From positions 1 through 10,523 of the forward strand of contig DREN01000308.1 of assembly GCA_011051075.1 (NCBI GenBank): DNA of 10,523 nucleotides, written 5' to 3'. Under the pieces are notes generated by a model that saw only the letters and a program-made list of their open reading frames with translations, ran no database searches and was not told the origin of the DNA. The stretch comes from Deltaproteobacteria bacterium (GTDB lineage: Bacteria; Desulfobacterota; DSM-4660; Desulfatiglandales; Desulfatiglandaceae). The position numbers and the translations under genes are program-made. How positions within the stretch are numbered: position 1 is the first letter of the stretch; each line of letters starts with the position of its first letter. Below are positions 6,469-10,523 of this stretch, in pieces.

Positions 6469-7347
6469 TCAGGGAGGTGGGCTGAACCCCAACAGGGAAT
6501 CTATCTGTTCCACAAAAAGGGGGTAAATGGTCTTCTGCGCCTTTTTCAGGCGAAATGGAAAAGCCTCGTCCACCGCGCCCTCCTCAAGGGCCAGTTCCTG
6601 GATCCGTGCGATTATAAGGTGGCCCGACACCAGTTCGCCGCAGGCCTCGGTACACCTCTGGCAGGCAAGGCAGAGCCAGATGGAGGGGGATTTGAGGATC
6701 TCTTCCTCCAGTCCCAGATTAACCATGCGGAAGATCCACTGTGGATCAAATACCGGGCGTTCAAAAAAGATCGGACAGGCGTTGCCACACTCCCCGCAGG
6801 TAAAGCAGGCACTGGAACCCGCACGTTCGCCGGCGGCCCTGAAGGCCCTGGACGGAGAAAGGGTTGAGAGAGGCACACTGTCCGCAGAATCATCCAGAGG
6901 GGTCTCAAGCCATTGTGTCCAGATTTCCGGCGAAAGAGGCGTCACTTCATCACTTATGCACTGTTCCGTAATACGCCATCGAATGCGCTGGAACCGGCCG
7001 AAGAAATTTCTGTAACGCAGGAAGCTCTCCCACGGGACTATTTTCCTCCGGATCGCTTCCTGGCGCAGAAAGCCTATGATAGAGGCAGGTTTGACCAGGT
7101 TGGGGCACACATAATTACACCGTCTGCAGGTGAGGCAGTACCATATTTCGGGGAGTGAGAGTAGGTCATGGAAAAACCCAAGGTTGGCCATGCGGACGAT
7201 CTTTTGGGGGCGCAGCCTGCCCGTTGTCAGGTAAACGGGACATTCGGAATCGCAGGTACTGCAGTTCCAGCACAGGTTCGCCTGTGCCCGGGTACCGTCC
7301 TCAATCTCCTCTCTCAGGGTCCGGTCGGGAATGGCATACGGTGCCAT
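6469..7347 (-). CDS. HdrC-like iron-sulfur protein with four [4Fe-4S] motifs in two tandem units
   Basis: A soluble 292-residue electron carrier, third gene of the operon. It carries four CX2CX2CX3C motifs, counted from this start: Cys26/29/32/36, 71/74/77/81, 181/184/187/191 and 226/229/232/236. They are arranged as two HdrC-like units, each holding a pair of clusters and sharing a middle pattern (Q-x-I-x-RM-x-NLG ... IW-x-CL-x-C-x-RC). It resembles subunit C of heterodisulfide reductase, which passes electrons to HdrB, but is a duplication. It has no CCG domain, no flavin motif and no membrane segment. ATG 7347 has AAGGAG about 11 bases upstream. An in-frame GTG at 7425 would add 26 residues but lacks a ribosome site. 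The gap to the cupin gene is 87 bases. It probably shuttles electrons to or from the siroheme protein encoded first in the operon (inference). Confidence 0.87.
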   Translation of the reverse strand: MAPYAIPDRTLREEIEDGTRAQANLCWNCSTCDSECPVYLTTGRLRPQKIVRMANLGFFHDLLSLPEIWYCLTCRRCNYVCPNLVKPASIIGFLRQEAIRRKIVPWESFLRYRNFFGRFQRIRWRITEQCISDEVTPLSPEIWTQWLETPLDDSADSVPLSTLSPSRAFRAAGERAGSSACFTCGECGNACPIFFERPVFDPQWIFRMVNLGLEEEILKSPSIWLCLACQRCTEACGELVSGHLIIARIQELALEEGAVDEAFPFRLKKAQKTIYPLFVEQIDSLLGFSPPP

Positions 7348-7434
7348 GTCTTGGGCATCTCCTTTTTCTGAGTGTGAAAATGACCCGGAAAGGGCCCGGC
7401 TCAAGGGTCTTTTCAAAATTGCCACTGTTTTTTT

Positions 7435-7752
7435 CTAAATGGGTGGTGCTATGGTGACCAGCACGCGCAGGTCGGTAAAGGCCCTTACCCCATGGGGTTC
7501 GCTGATATCGGAGATCAGGACGTCTCCCGGATTGGCAGGAAGGGTTGCCCCATCCTTTGCCAGAAATTCTCCCTCTCCCGAGAGTACGGCAATACTCAGC
7601 TGTCCCTCTATATCGTGAGAGTGGATCGGTAATTCCTGGCCGGCCCGGAAGTTGAAGTTCAGGATCTTGAAGTAGGGGGAGTCGTGTACCAGATATCTGC
7701 TCATGTGTAAGTCATTGAACCGGTTGTCCTTGAAAATCTCTACTTTTTTCAT
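7435..7752 (-). CDS. small single-domain cupin protein
   Basis: A 105-residue cupin (beta-barrel, metal-binding) protein. Cupin motif 1 is visible as GQELPIHSHDIEGQ (38-51), giving His44 and His46 with Glu49 as possible metal ligands. Motif 2 is PANPGDVLISDISEPHGV (73-89; starts at P73), with PGD at 75-77 and ligand His87. Length fits a minimal monocupin, which may be a sensor, an isomerase or dioxygenase-like enzyme, or a small-molecule binder. Its ATG overlaps the stop of the upstream siroheme-protein gene by one base (TGATG on the minus strand), so the two are translationally coupled, pointing to a shared pathway. No DNA-binding domain is attached. Substrate cannot be read from the sequence. 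Confidence 0.88.
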   Translation of the reverse strand: MKKVEIFKDNRFNDLHMSRYLVHDSPYFKILNFNFRAGQELPIHSHDIEGQLSIAVLSGEGEFLAKDGATLPANPGDVLISDISEPHGVRAFTDLRVLVTIAPPI

Positions 7753-8552
7753 CAGGCCTTCTCCTTATTAATATTTTCAGGACCCTTCCACCCTGTCCTC
7801 TCCATGATCTCCCCAAGCCGCTCACCCTTCATGCACTCATTTTGATAGTAGTCGAGGCAGTTGTCAACCATCATGATCAGGTCATTCGGCTCAAGAATGC
7901 CGGGCAGTTCAAGGGCCAGCCTGGGGTGCCTACCCAGTTTCCCTCCTATCATGATGCGGCAGCCTGTCTTCCCCTGGGAGATGGTGCCCGTGGGACAGAC
8001 AGATATGCATTGGCCGCAGGATAAGCAGAGTGCCTCATCAACAACAGGATAACCATGCTCGGTTGAGATGGCCTCTTCCCTGCACACTTCCACACATGCC
8101 CCGCACAGGGTGCAGTCCTCCTCTGAAACCCGGGGCCTGCTGGCCCCCATAATCCCTATATCTGCAATCTGGGGCCTGGAGCAGGCATTGGGGCAGTCTG
8201 ATATGGAGACCCTGAACTCGTGATGCATCTTCAGGGGGCCATCTACCCGCTCTTTCAGAAAGGCCTTAAGGTCCCTATTCGCGAGTTTTTCCTCAAGGCG
8301 CAGGGCCAGGCCCTCTATATCCACGGCCCGGTTGGGACAGCCTTCCCGGCCGAAACAACTGTCAATCTGGAATCCCCTCACCTCCTCCTCCATCCTGTTG
8401 AGGAAGCGTTTTCGGCAGGTATGCAGGTGTCGGAGGGTTACCTGGTTACTCCCGGAGCGGGCCGCCTCCTCTTCCACGCGGGCCTTCACCCTTTTCCGCA
8501 CGAAAAAGGGGACCCGTGAAAGCCCATCCTTTGCCTCTTGTGTCCACTTCAT
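7752..8552 (-). CDS. PCP_red-siroheme/[4Fe-4S]-ferredoxin fusion, small sulfite/nitrite reductase-like protein
   Basis: A 266-residue redox protein with three parts. Residues 1-50 (WTQEAKDGLSRVPFFVRKRV start) match the PCP_red domain otherwise found at the C-terminus of the light-independent protochlorophyllide reductase B subunit. Residues 60-135 carry the siroheme-[4Fe-4S] signature of sulfite and nitrite reductases: Cys66-X5-Cys72 (CFGREGC) and Cys120-X3-Cys124 (CPNAC, followed by SRPQIADIGIMG). Residues 145-190 hold two ferredoxin motifs: Cys147/150/153/157 and Cys176/179/182/186. A C-terminal segment of about 70 residues follows. It is much shorter than DsrA/DsrB or CysI and resembles the small Dsr-like proteins of methanogens and anaerobes. 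GGAAGAGG lies about 7 bases before the ATG. It is the first gene of the operon with the cupin and HdrC-like genes. Reduction of sulfite, nitrite or a related compound is possible; the substrate is unproven. Confidence 0.88.
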   Translation of the reverse strand: MKWTQEAKDGLSRVPFFVRKRVKARVEEEAARSGSNQVTLRHLHTCRKRFLNRMEEEVRGFQIDSCFGREGCPNRAVDIEGLALRLEEKLANRDLKAFLKERVDGPLKMHHEFRVSISDCPNACSRPQIADIGIMGASRPRVSEEDCTLCGACVEVCREEAISTEHGYPVVDEALCLSCGQCISVCPTGTISQGKTGCRIMIGGKLGRHPRLALELPGILEPNDLIMMVDNCLDYYQNECMKGERLGEIMERTGWKGPENINKEKA

Positions 8553-8578
8553 GACAAACCCTCTTCCTTTCCTTTAAA

Positions 8579-8609
8579 TAGTTACACTCCCGGCACCCTA
8601 TGTCATTGA
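8579..8609 (-). promoter_or_regulatory. candidate promoter of the siroheme-cupin-HdrC operon
   Basis: On the minus strand ATGACA (8606-8601 region, five of six -35 bases) is followed after 16 bases by TAACTA (8584-8579), a weak -10. The predicted start of transcription is near 8572, about 20 bases before the operon's ATG at 8552. The CRP/FNR-like dyad centred at 8612.5 would then lie near -41, overlapping the -35, as at class II activated promoters, which usually have poor hexamers. Confidence 0.35.
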
Positions 8610-8627
8610 CTTAAGTCAATCACGTAA
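8597..8627. promoter_or_regulatory. 31-bp unit, copy 1, with perfect CRP/FNR-like dyad
   Basis: Positions 8605-8620 are a perfect 16-bp palindrome, ATTGACTTAAGTCAAT, of the form TTGAC-N4-GTCAA used by several CRP/FNR-family regulators (FNR itself prefers TTGAT-N4-ATCAA). The 31-bp unit recurs at 8663-8693, with differences only in the centre. It lies 45-75 bases upstream of the operon's first ATG. Which regulator binds is unknown. Confidence 0.6.
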
Positions 8628-8655
8628 CTGGTTCCTGGTCCCTGGTTCCTGGTTT
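8628..8655. repeat. 7-bp tandem repeat, four copies
   Basis: Four consecutive heptamers fill the space after copy 1 of the 31-bp unit: CTGGTTC, CTGGTCC, CTGGTTC and CTGGTTT. Copies 1 and 3 are identical and the others differ by one base. Such arrays can vary in copy number by slippage, which would change the spacing between the two dyads. Confidence 0.85.
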
Positions 8656-8662
8656 CTCGTCT

Positions 8663-8693
8663 CCTATGTCATTGACCTGGCTCAATCACGTAA
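8663..8693. promoter_or_regulatory. 31-bp unit, copy 2, with imperfect CRP/FNR-like dyad
   Basis: This repeats the unit at 8597-8627, starting 66 bases further from the operon. The arms ATTGA and TCAAT (8671-8675 and 8682-8686) are intact, but the centre CCTGGC breaks the palindrome, so it may be a weaker or different site. Conservation of the flanks (CCTATGTC and CACGTAA) shows the whole unit was duplicated, not just the dyad. Confidence 0.5.
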
Positions 8694-8784
8694 TGGGAGG
8701 GTACGGAGCATTACCCAATTTTTGACAGGTACATGACATGACATCAACTCCGGTAAGGCCCCTTCGGAAATGACCTCAAGGTAG

Positions 8785-8802
8785 GTGCGGCTTCAGCCGC
8801 AC
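8785..8802. repeat. REP-like palindrome 1
   Basis: GTGCGGCT-TC-AGCCGCAC is a perfect 8-bp stem with a 2-base loop. It is preceded on the plus strand by GTAG (8781-8784), the tetranucleotide that marks many REP elements handled by RAYT transposases, and preceded on the minus strand by CTGT, shared with the other REP-like elements in this window. It lies in a non-coding region, with no T-tract to make it a terminator. Confidence 0.65.
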
Positions 8803-8841
8803 AGTCGTCCTAATCTCACATCTTAACCAGACGCCAAGAAT

Positions 8842-9005
8842 CAGGTAGTGTCCATCCATAAATGAGTCCCGCCGTAGCGGGATTGTTCAAGATCAAGGCA
8901 TGCGAAAAAAATAACCGGAGGCATATGGTTGATATTCCGAGGATTATTTTTTGAGCATAACGCAGAGATTGGGCAAAAAGGCCATTTATGGATGGGCACC
9001 AGGTA
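8842..9005. mobile_element. 152-bp MITE-like non-autonomous transposon with target duplication
   Basis: The element proper is 8848-8999. Its ends are 17-bp terminal inverted repeats with one mismatch: GTGTCCATCCATAAATG (8848-8864) and CATTTATGGATGGGCAC (8983-8999). Immediately outside both ends is the same hexamer, CAGGTA (8842-8847 and 9000-9005), a target-site duplication. Inside, the two halves are also imperfectly complementary (ATGCGAAAAAAATAA near 8900 against TTATTTTTTGAGCAT near 8950), so the whole element can fold into one long hairpin. A separate TCCCGC-CGTA-GCGGGA hairpin lies at 8867-8882. There is no coding capacity for a transposase. The mobilising IS family is not identified. 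Confidence 0.85.
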
Positions 9006-9025
9006 ATGCTCCCTAGCCAGTACGA

Positions 9026-9041
9026 GCGGCTTGTAGGCCGC
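9026..9041. repeat. REP-like palindrome 2
   Basis: GCGGC-TTGTAG-GCCGC, a 5-bp GC stem extendable by a T:G pair. On the minus strand it is preceded by CTTGTG, close to the CTGTG that precedes the other copies. It lies just outside the MITE. Confidence 0.45.
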
Positions 9042-9077
9042 CACAAGAGGTCGTTATAAAACGGAAATCGCTCACCC

Positions 9078-9093
9078 GTGGCTTCTAAGCCGC
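9078..9093. repeat. REP-like palindrome 3
   Basis: GTGGCTT-CT-AAGCCGC, a 7-bp stem with one G:T pair and a 2-base loop. On the minus strand it reads GCGGCTT-AG-AAGCCAC preceded by CTGTGTGA, aligning with the element at 9822-9837. Confidence 0.5.
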
Positions 9094-9154
9094 TCACACA
9101 GTAATGCCTTATTCCGGGGGTGGGCAGGTCACCAGGCGCGGATCGGATATGCCC

Positions 9155-9739
9155 TTAAGGGCTCTGATGAGTGAGGGAGAGCGCAGCCCTGTGGCTCTTG
9201 CGACAGGCCTTTATCAGGGATTCAAGTCTCTCGTAAACCGGATCATCCTCACCAAGGAGTATCCTGGAGCTTTCAAGGAGGTTTTCCCCTTCTTCCACAA
9301 AGCGGGTAAGGCGGGCCACTACCCTCTTCCGCTTCATCTGCCTCTCCCTCTCTTCCTCAACAATGGGAGTAAGCCTCCTGATGGAGTACTCCACCAGGGC
9401 ATCCCGGGGCGCGTTTAAATCCTTTGACACATCGTTCAGGCAGCAAAGGGTCTTCCTGCTTATGACAAAGGTCTTCTGAACACGCTTCAACTTCTCAAAC
9501 CTCTCCATCTCAACCCCGGAAGCTATCAGGGCCAGAGAGCGTTTGTCCTGTATCAGGTGATCGAACAGGGATTTCTGCTTTATACGCAGGTGGGCCGACA
9601 GGGCGCTCAGGGTATGAATGGCGCTCTCCGATAACCTGAAGGTAGCCCTTACAGACTGCCTTCCCCTCAGGTCGGAGGGAGAGGGGAGGGCGATTCGATC
9701 TTTATCCGTATGAGCCGGCCTTTTGTTTTCCCTTTCCAT
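9155..9739 (-). CDS. protein with two ribbon-helix-helix-like units in one chain
   Basis: A 194-residue, basic, probably DNA-binding protein of unknown role. Two segments of equal length align with each other: about 29-68 (start SVRATFRLSESAIHTL) and about 87-126 (start RVQKTFVISRKTLCCL), sharing V-x-x-TF-x-x-S, L-x-x-x-S-x-x-L and a later L. Each has the strand-helix-helix pattern of MetJ/Arc (RHH) proteins, which normally bind DNA as dimers; two in one chain could form a pseudo-dimer. The N-terminal 27 residues are polar and disordered-looking. The C-terminal 70 residues are charged helices (EEERERQMKRKRVV). AGGAGG lies 5 bases before ATG 9739; an in-frame TTG at 9766 is less likely. There is no toxin-like neighbour. 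Fold assignment is by eye. Confidence 0.75.
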   Translation of the reverse strand: MERENKRPAHTDKDRIALPSPSDLRGRQSVRATFRLSESAIHTLSALSAHLRIKQKSLFDHLIQDKRSLALIASGVEMERFEKLKRVQKTFVISRKTLCCLNDVSKDLNAPRDALVEYSIRRLTPIVEEERERQMKRKRVVARLTRFVEEGENLLESSRILLGEDDPVYERLESLIKACRKSHRAALSLTHQSP

Positions 9740-9763
9740 GAACACCTCCTCCTCGGTTGAGGG

Positions 9764-9792
9764 CAAATATTGATGACTTCGTAAAAAGTCAA
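9764..9792 (-). promoter_or_regulatory. candidate promoter of the RHH-like gene
   Basis: On the minus strand TTGACT (9792-9787) and TATTTG (9769-9764) are separated by 17 bases, giving a leader of about 18 bases that just contains the ribosome site. A TGACTT-CGTAAA-AAGTCA inverted repeat (9774-9791) fills the spacer and overlaps the -35, so it may be an operator, possibly for the RHH-like protein itself. Confidence 0.38.
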
Positions 9793-9821
9793 GATTTCGC
9801 GCAAAGCAGCAAAGTTAAGTC

Positions 9822-9837
9822 GCGGCTTGAAAGCCGC
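9822..9837. repeat. REP-like palindrome 4
   Basis: GCGGCTT-GA-AAGCCGC is a perfect 7-bp stem with a 2-base loop. On the minus strand the stem begins at the G of a preceding GTAG (CTGTGGTAGCGGCTT), the arrangement typical of GTAG-type REP elements. It lies between the RHH-like gene and hsp20. Confidence 0.65.
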
Positions 9838-9934
9838 TACCACAGGAACTAACCGTAATTATTAGATTTGCGAGGTTCATTACTTGTATGGTAAAAATAT
9901 GAATAGTAATATGAAGAAATCTACAATTATTTTC

Positions 9935-9962
9935 TTGACACAGTATATTTCATGCTTATTTT
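9935..9962 (+). promoter_or_regulatory. candidate promoter of the hsp20 gene
   Basis: A perfect -35 TTGACA (9935-9940) is followed after 16 bases by TATTTT (9957-9962), in an AT-rich stretch. This looks like a sigma-70 promoter. Neither a CIRCE inverted repeat nor a sigma-32 -10 (CCCCAT) is visible, so heat-shock control of these types is not supported. The leader to the ATG would be about 60 bases. Confidence 0.5.
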
Positions 9963-10029
9963 CTCGTCAAGCAGAATGAGACCTGATTGAAAGGGTTACA
10001 AGAAACTGTGAAATGAGGAGGTGATTGCT

Positions 10030-10476
10030 ATGACGCTCGCACTTTCAAGGACATTTCAAAGACCTTTCCGAATGGCTCCCTTTGGAGCAGAGGCCTGGCG
10101 GGATCTCTTCTCCGACAGGCTGTGGCCGGACCTGTTCATGGATAACCATGAGGATCTGGTCCCCAACGTTGACTTCATTGAGAAGGACGGAAAATATCTC
10201 CTCCACGCCGAACTTCCCGGCCTGAACAAGGACGATATCTCCATCTCCATTGAAGACGGTTATGTGACCGTGAGCGGCAGGAAGGAGACCAGCAAGGAGG
10301 AAGAGGGGACCACGTACTACCTGAAAGAGACGAGATCTGGATCCTTCAGCAGGAGTTTCAGGCTACCTGGAAAGGTAGACAGGGACAAGGTTGACGCCAC
10401 CTTCAAAGATGGGGTGCTGACCGTCACCATGCCCATGGAGAAGGCTCCTGAGGCAAGGAAGATCAAGATCCACTGA
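10030..10476 (+). CDS. small heat-shock protein, Hsp20/alpha-crystallin family
   Basis: A 148-residue ATP-independent holdase that binds unfolding proteins in the cytoplasm and forms oligomers. The N-terminal arm (1-44) is rich in Phe, Trp and Arg. The alpha-crystallin domain spans about 45-135: VPNVDFIEKDGKYLLHAELP, GLNKDDISISIEDGYVTVSG, the SFSRSFRLP strand and the family hallmark GVLTVTMP. The C-terminal tail has the I-x-I motif (IKI before the final His) that docks onto neighbouring subunits. The length is typical. AGGAGGTGATT lies just before the ATG at 10030; an in-frame GTG at 10021 falls inside that ribosome site and is unlikely. It has its own promoter and a following hairpin, so it is probably monocistronic. 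Confidence 0.95.
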   Translation: MTLALSRTFQRPFRMAPFGAEAWRDLFSDRLWPDLFMDNHEDLVPNVDFIEKDGKYLLHAELPGLNKDDISISIEDGYVTVSGRKETSKEEEGTTYYLKETRSGSFSRSFRLPGKVDRDKVDATFKDGVLTVTMPMEKAPEARKIKIH

Positions 10477-10496
10477 TACTGTCGGCTAATGGAAGA

Positions 10497-10523
10497 AGGG
10501 CCGGGTCATGATGACCCGGCCCT
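10497..10523 (+). terminator. probable intrinsic terminator of hsp20, cut by the window edge
   Basis: AGGGCCGGGTCA and TGACCCGGCCCT form a perfect 12-bp GC-rich stem around a 3-base loop, starting 20 bases after the hsp20 stop. The window ends at the last stem base, so a T-tract cannot be confirmed. Confidence 0.7.

Noticed and set aside
6294..6485. A 63-residue plus-strand ORF in the gap before the HdrC-like gene's end
   Set aside because: No ribosome site and no recognised domain; it is antisense to the open minus-strand frame reported as a finding, and neither strand can be chosen from sequence alone.
8556..8629. Larger AGTTAC (8580-8585) / GTAACT (8624-8629) inverted repeat around the proximal dyad
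   Set aside because: The arms are only six bases, asymmetric about the dyad, and not kept in the second copy, so they are probably coincidental.
8597..8693. Two near-identical 31-bp units with a 35-bp spacer, resembling a minimal CRISPR array
   Set aside because: There are only two units, differing in the centre, the spacer is a heptamer tandem repeat, and no cas gene is present. Operator-like dyads next to an operon start explain it better.
8816..9097. A 93-residue minus-strand ORF, and a 67-residue one overlapping it
   Set aside because: They are read through the MITE and the REP-like hairpins, have no ribosome site, and their sequence is explained by the inverted repeats.
9151..9162. GCCCTTAAGGGC palindrome overlapping the stop of the RHH-like gene
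   Set aside because: A self-complementary 12-mer without a usable loop, and no T-tract follows on the minus strand, so it is not called as a terminator.
9155..9739. Antitoxin of a toxin-antitoxin pair, because of the RHH-like fold
   Set aside because: No small ORF with toxin features lies on either side, and the protein is far larger than usual RHH antitoxins.
9935..10029. CIRCE or sigma-32 control of hsp20
   Set aside because: No TTAGCACTC-N9-GAGTGCTAA inverted repeat and no CCCCAT-type -10 are present; a sigma-70-like promoter fits better.

Overview
The window looks like chromosome from a Desulfobacterota (deltaproteobacterial), probably anaerobic, organism. This is inferred from gene content: a siroheme/ferredoxin protein with a PCP-reductase domain, a tandem HdrC-like iron-sulfur protein, LarE, a long ClpX-like AAA+ ATPase and GTAG-type REP palindromes. 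There is no 16S gene or marker here to prove it.

Layout. 1-126 (-): the start of a short ORF that resembles only the C-terminal part of REP-associated tyrosine transposases (RAYT); it runs off the left edge. 214-354 (-): tRNA-Ser(UGA) with an encoded CCA and a strong intrinsic terminator. 440-1432 (-): a secreted SurA/PrsA-type parvulin foldase. 1433-1733: a divergent intergenic region with candidate promoters on both strands and an 18-bp perfect palindrome. 1734-2564 (+): LarE-type sulfur transferase. 2665-4379 (+): an unrecognised acidic protein translationally coupled to a YbdG/MscM-type mechanosensitive channel. 4363-6210 (-): a convergent ClpX-like AAA+ ATPase with a changed N-terminus and a long C-terminal extension. 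6211-6468 holds no recognised gene.

8552-6469 (-) is a compact three-gene operon. It encodes a PCP_red + siroheme/[4Fe-4S] + 2x[4Fe-4S] ferredoxin protein, then a small cupin, then a soluble protein with four CX2CX2CX3C clusters made by duplication of an HdrC-like unit. Upstream are two copies of a 31-bp unit, each with a CRP/FNR-like dyad. The proximal dyad is spaced like a class II activator site from a candidate promoter. This is the best candidate for an under-described redox system: a small sulfite/nitrite-reductase-like enzyme with its own electron-transfer partner and a cupin.

8553-9154 has no gene but is rich in structure: the two dyads, a 7-bp tandem repeat, three REP-like hairpins, and a clean 152-bp non-autonomous transposon (17-bp terminal inverted repeats, 6-bp CAGGTA target duplication). 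I see nothing clear in 8703-8784, 8803-8841 or 9100-9154. 9155-9739 (-) encodes a protein with two ribbon-helix-helix-like units in one chain. 9740-10029 holds a REP-like hairpin and promoters for both flanking genes. 10030-10476 (+) is a small heat-shock protein (Hsp20), followed by a strong hairpin at the right edge.

The REP palindromes at 8785-9838 and the RAYT-like fragment at 1-126 fit one story of REP elements mobilised by RAYT-class enzymes, but the fragment lacks the catalytic part, so an active RAYT would have to lie elsewhere.
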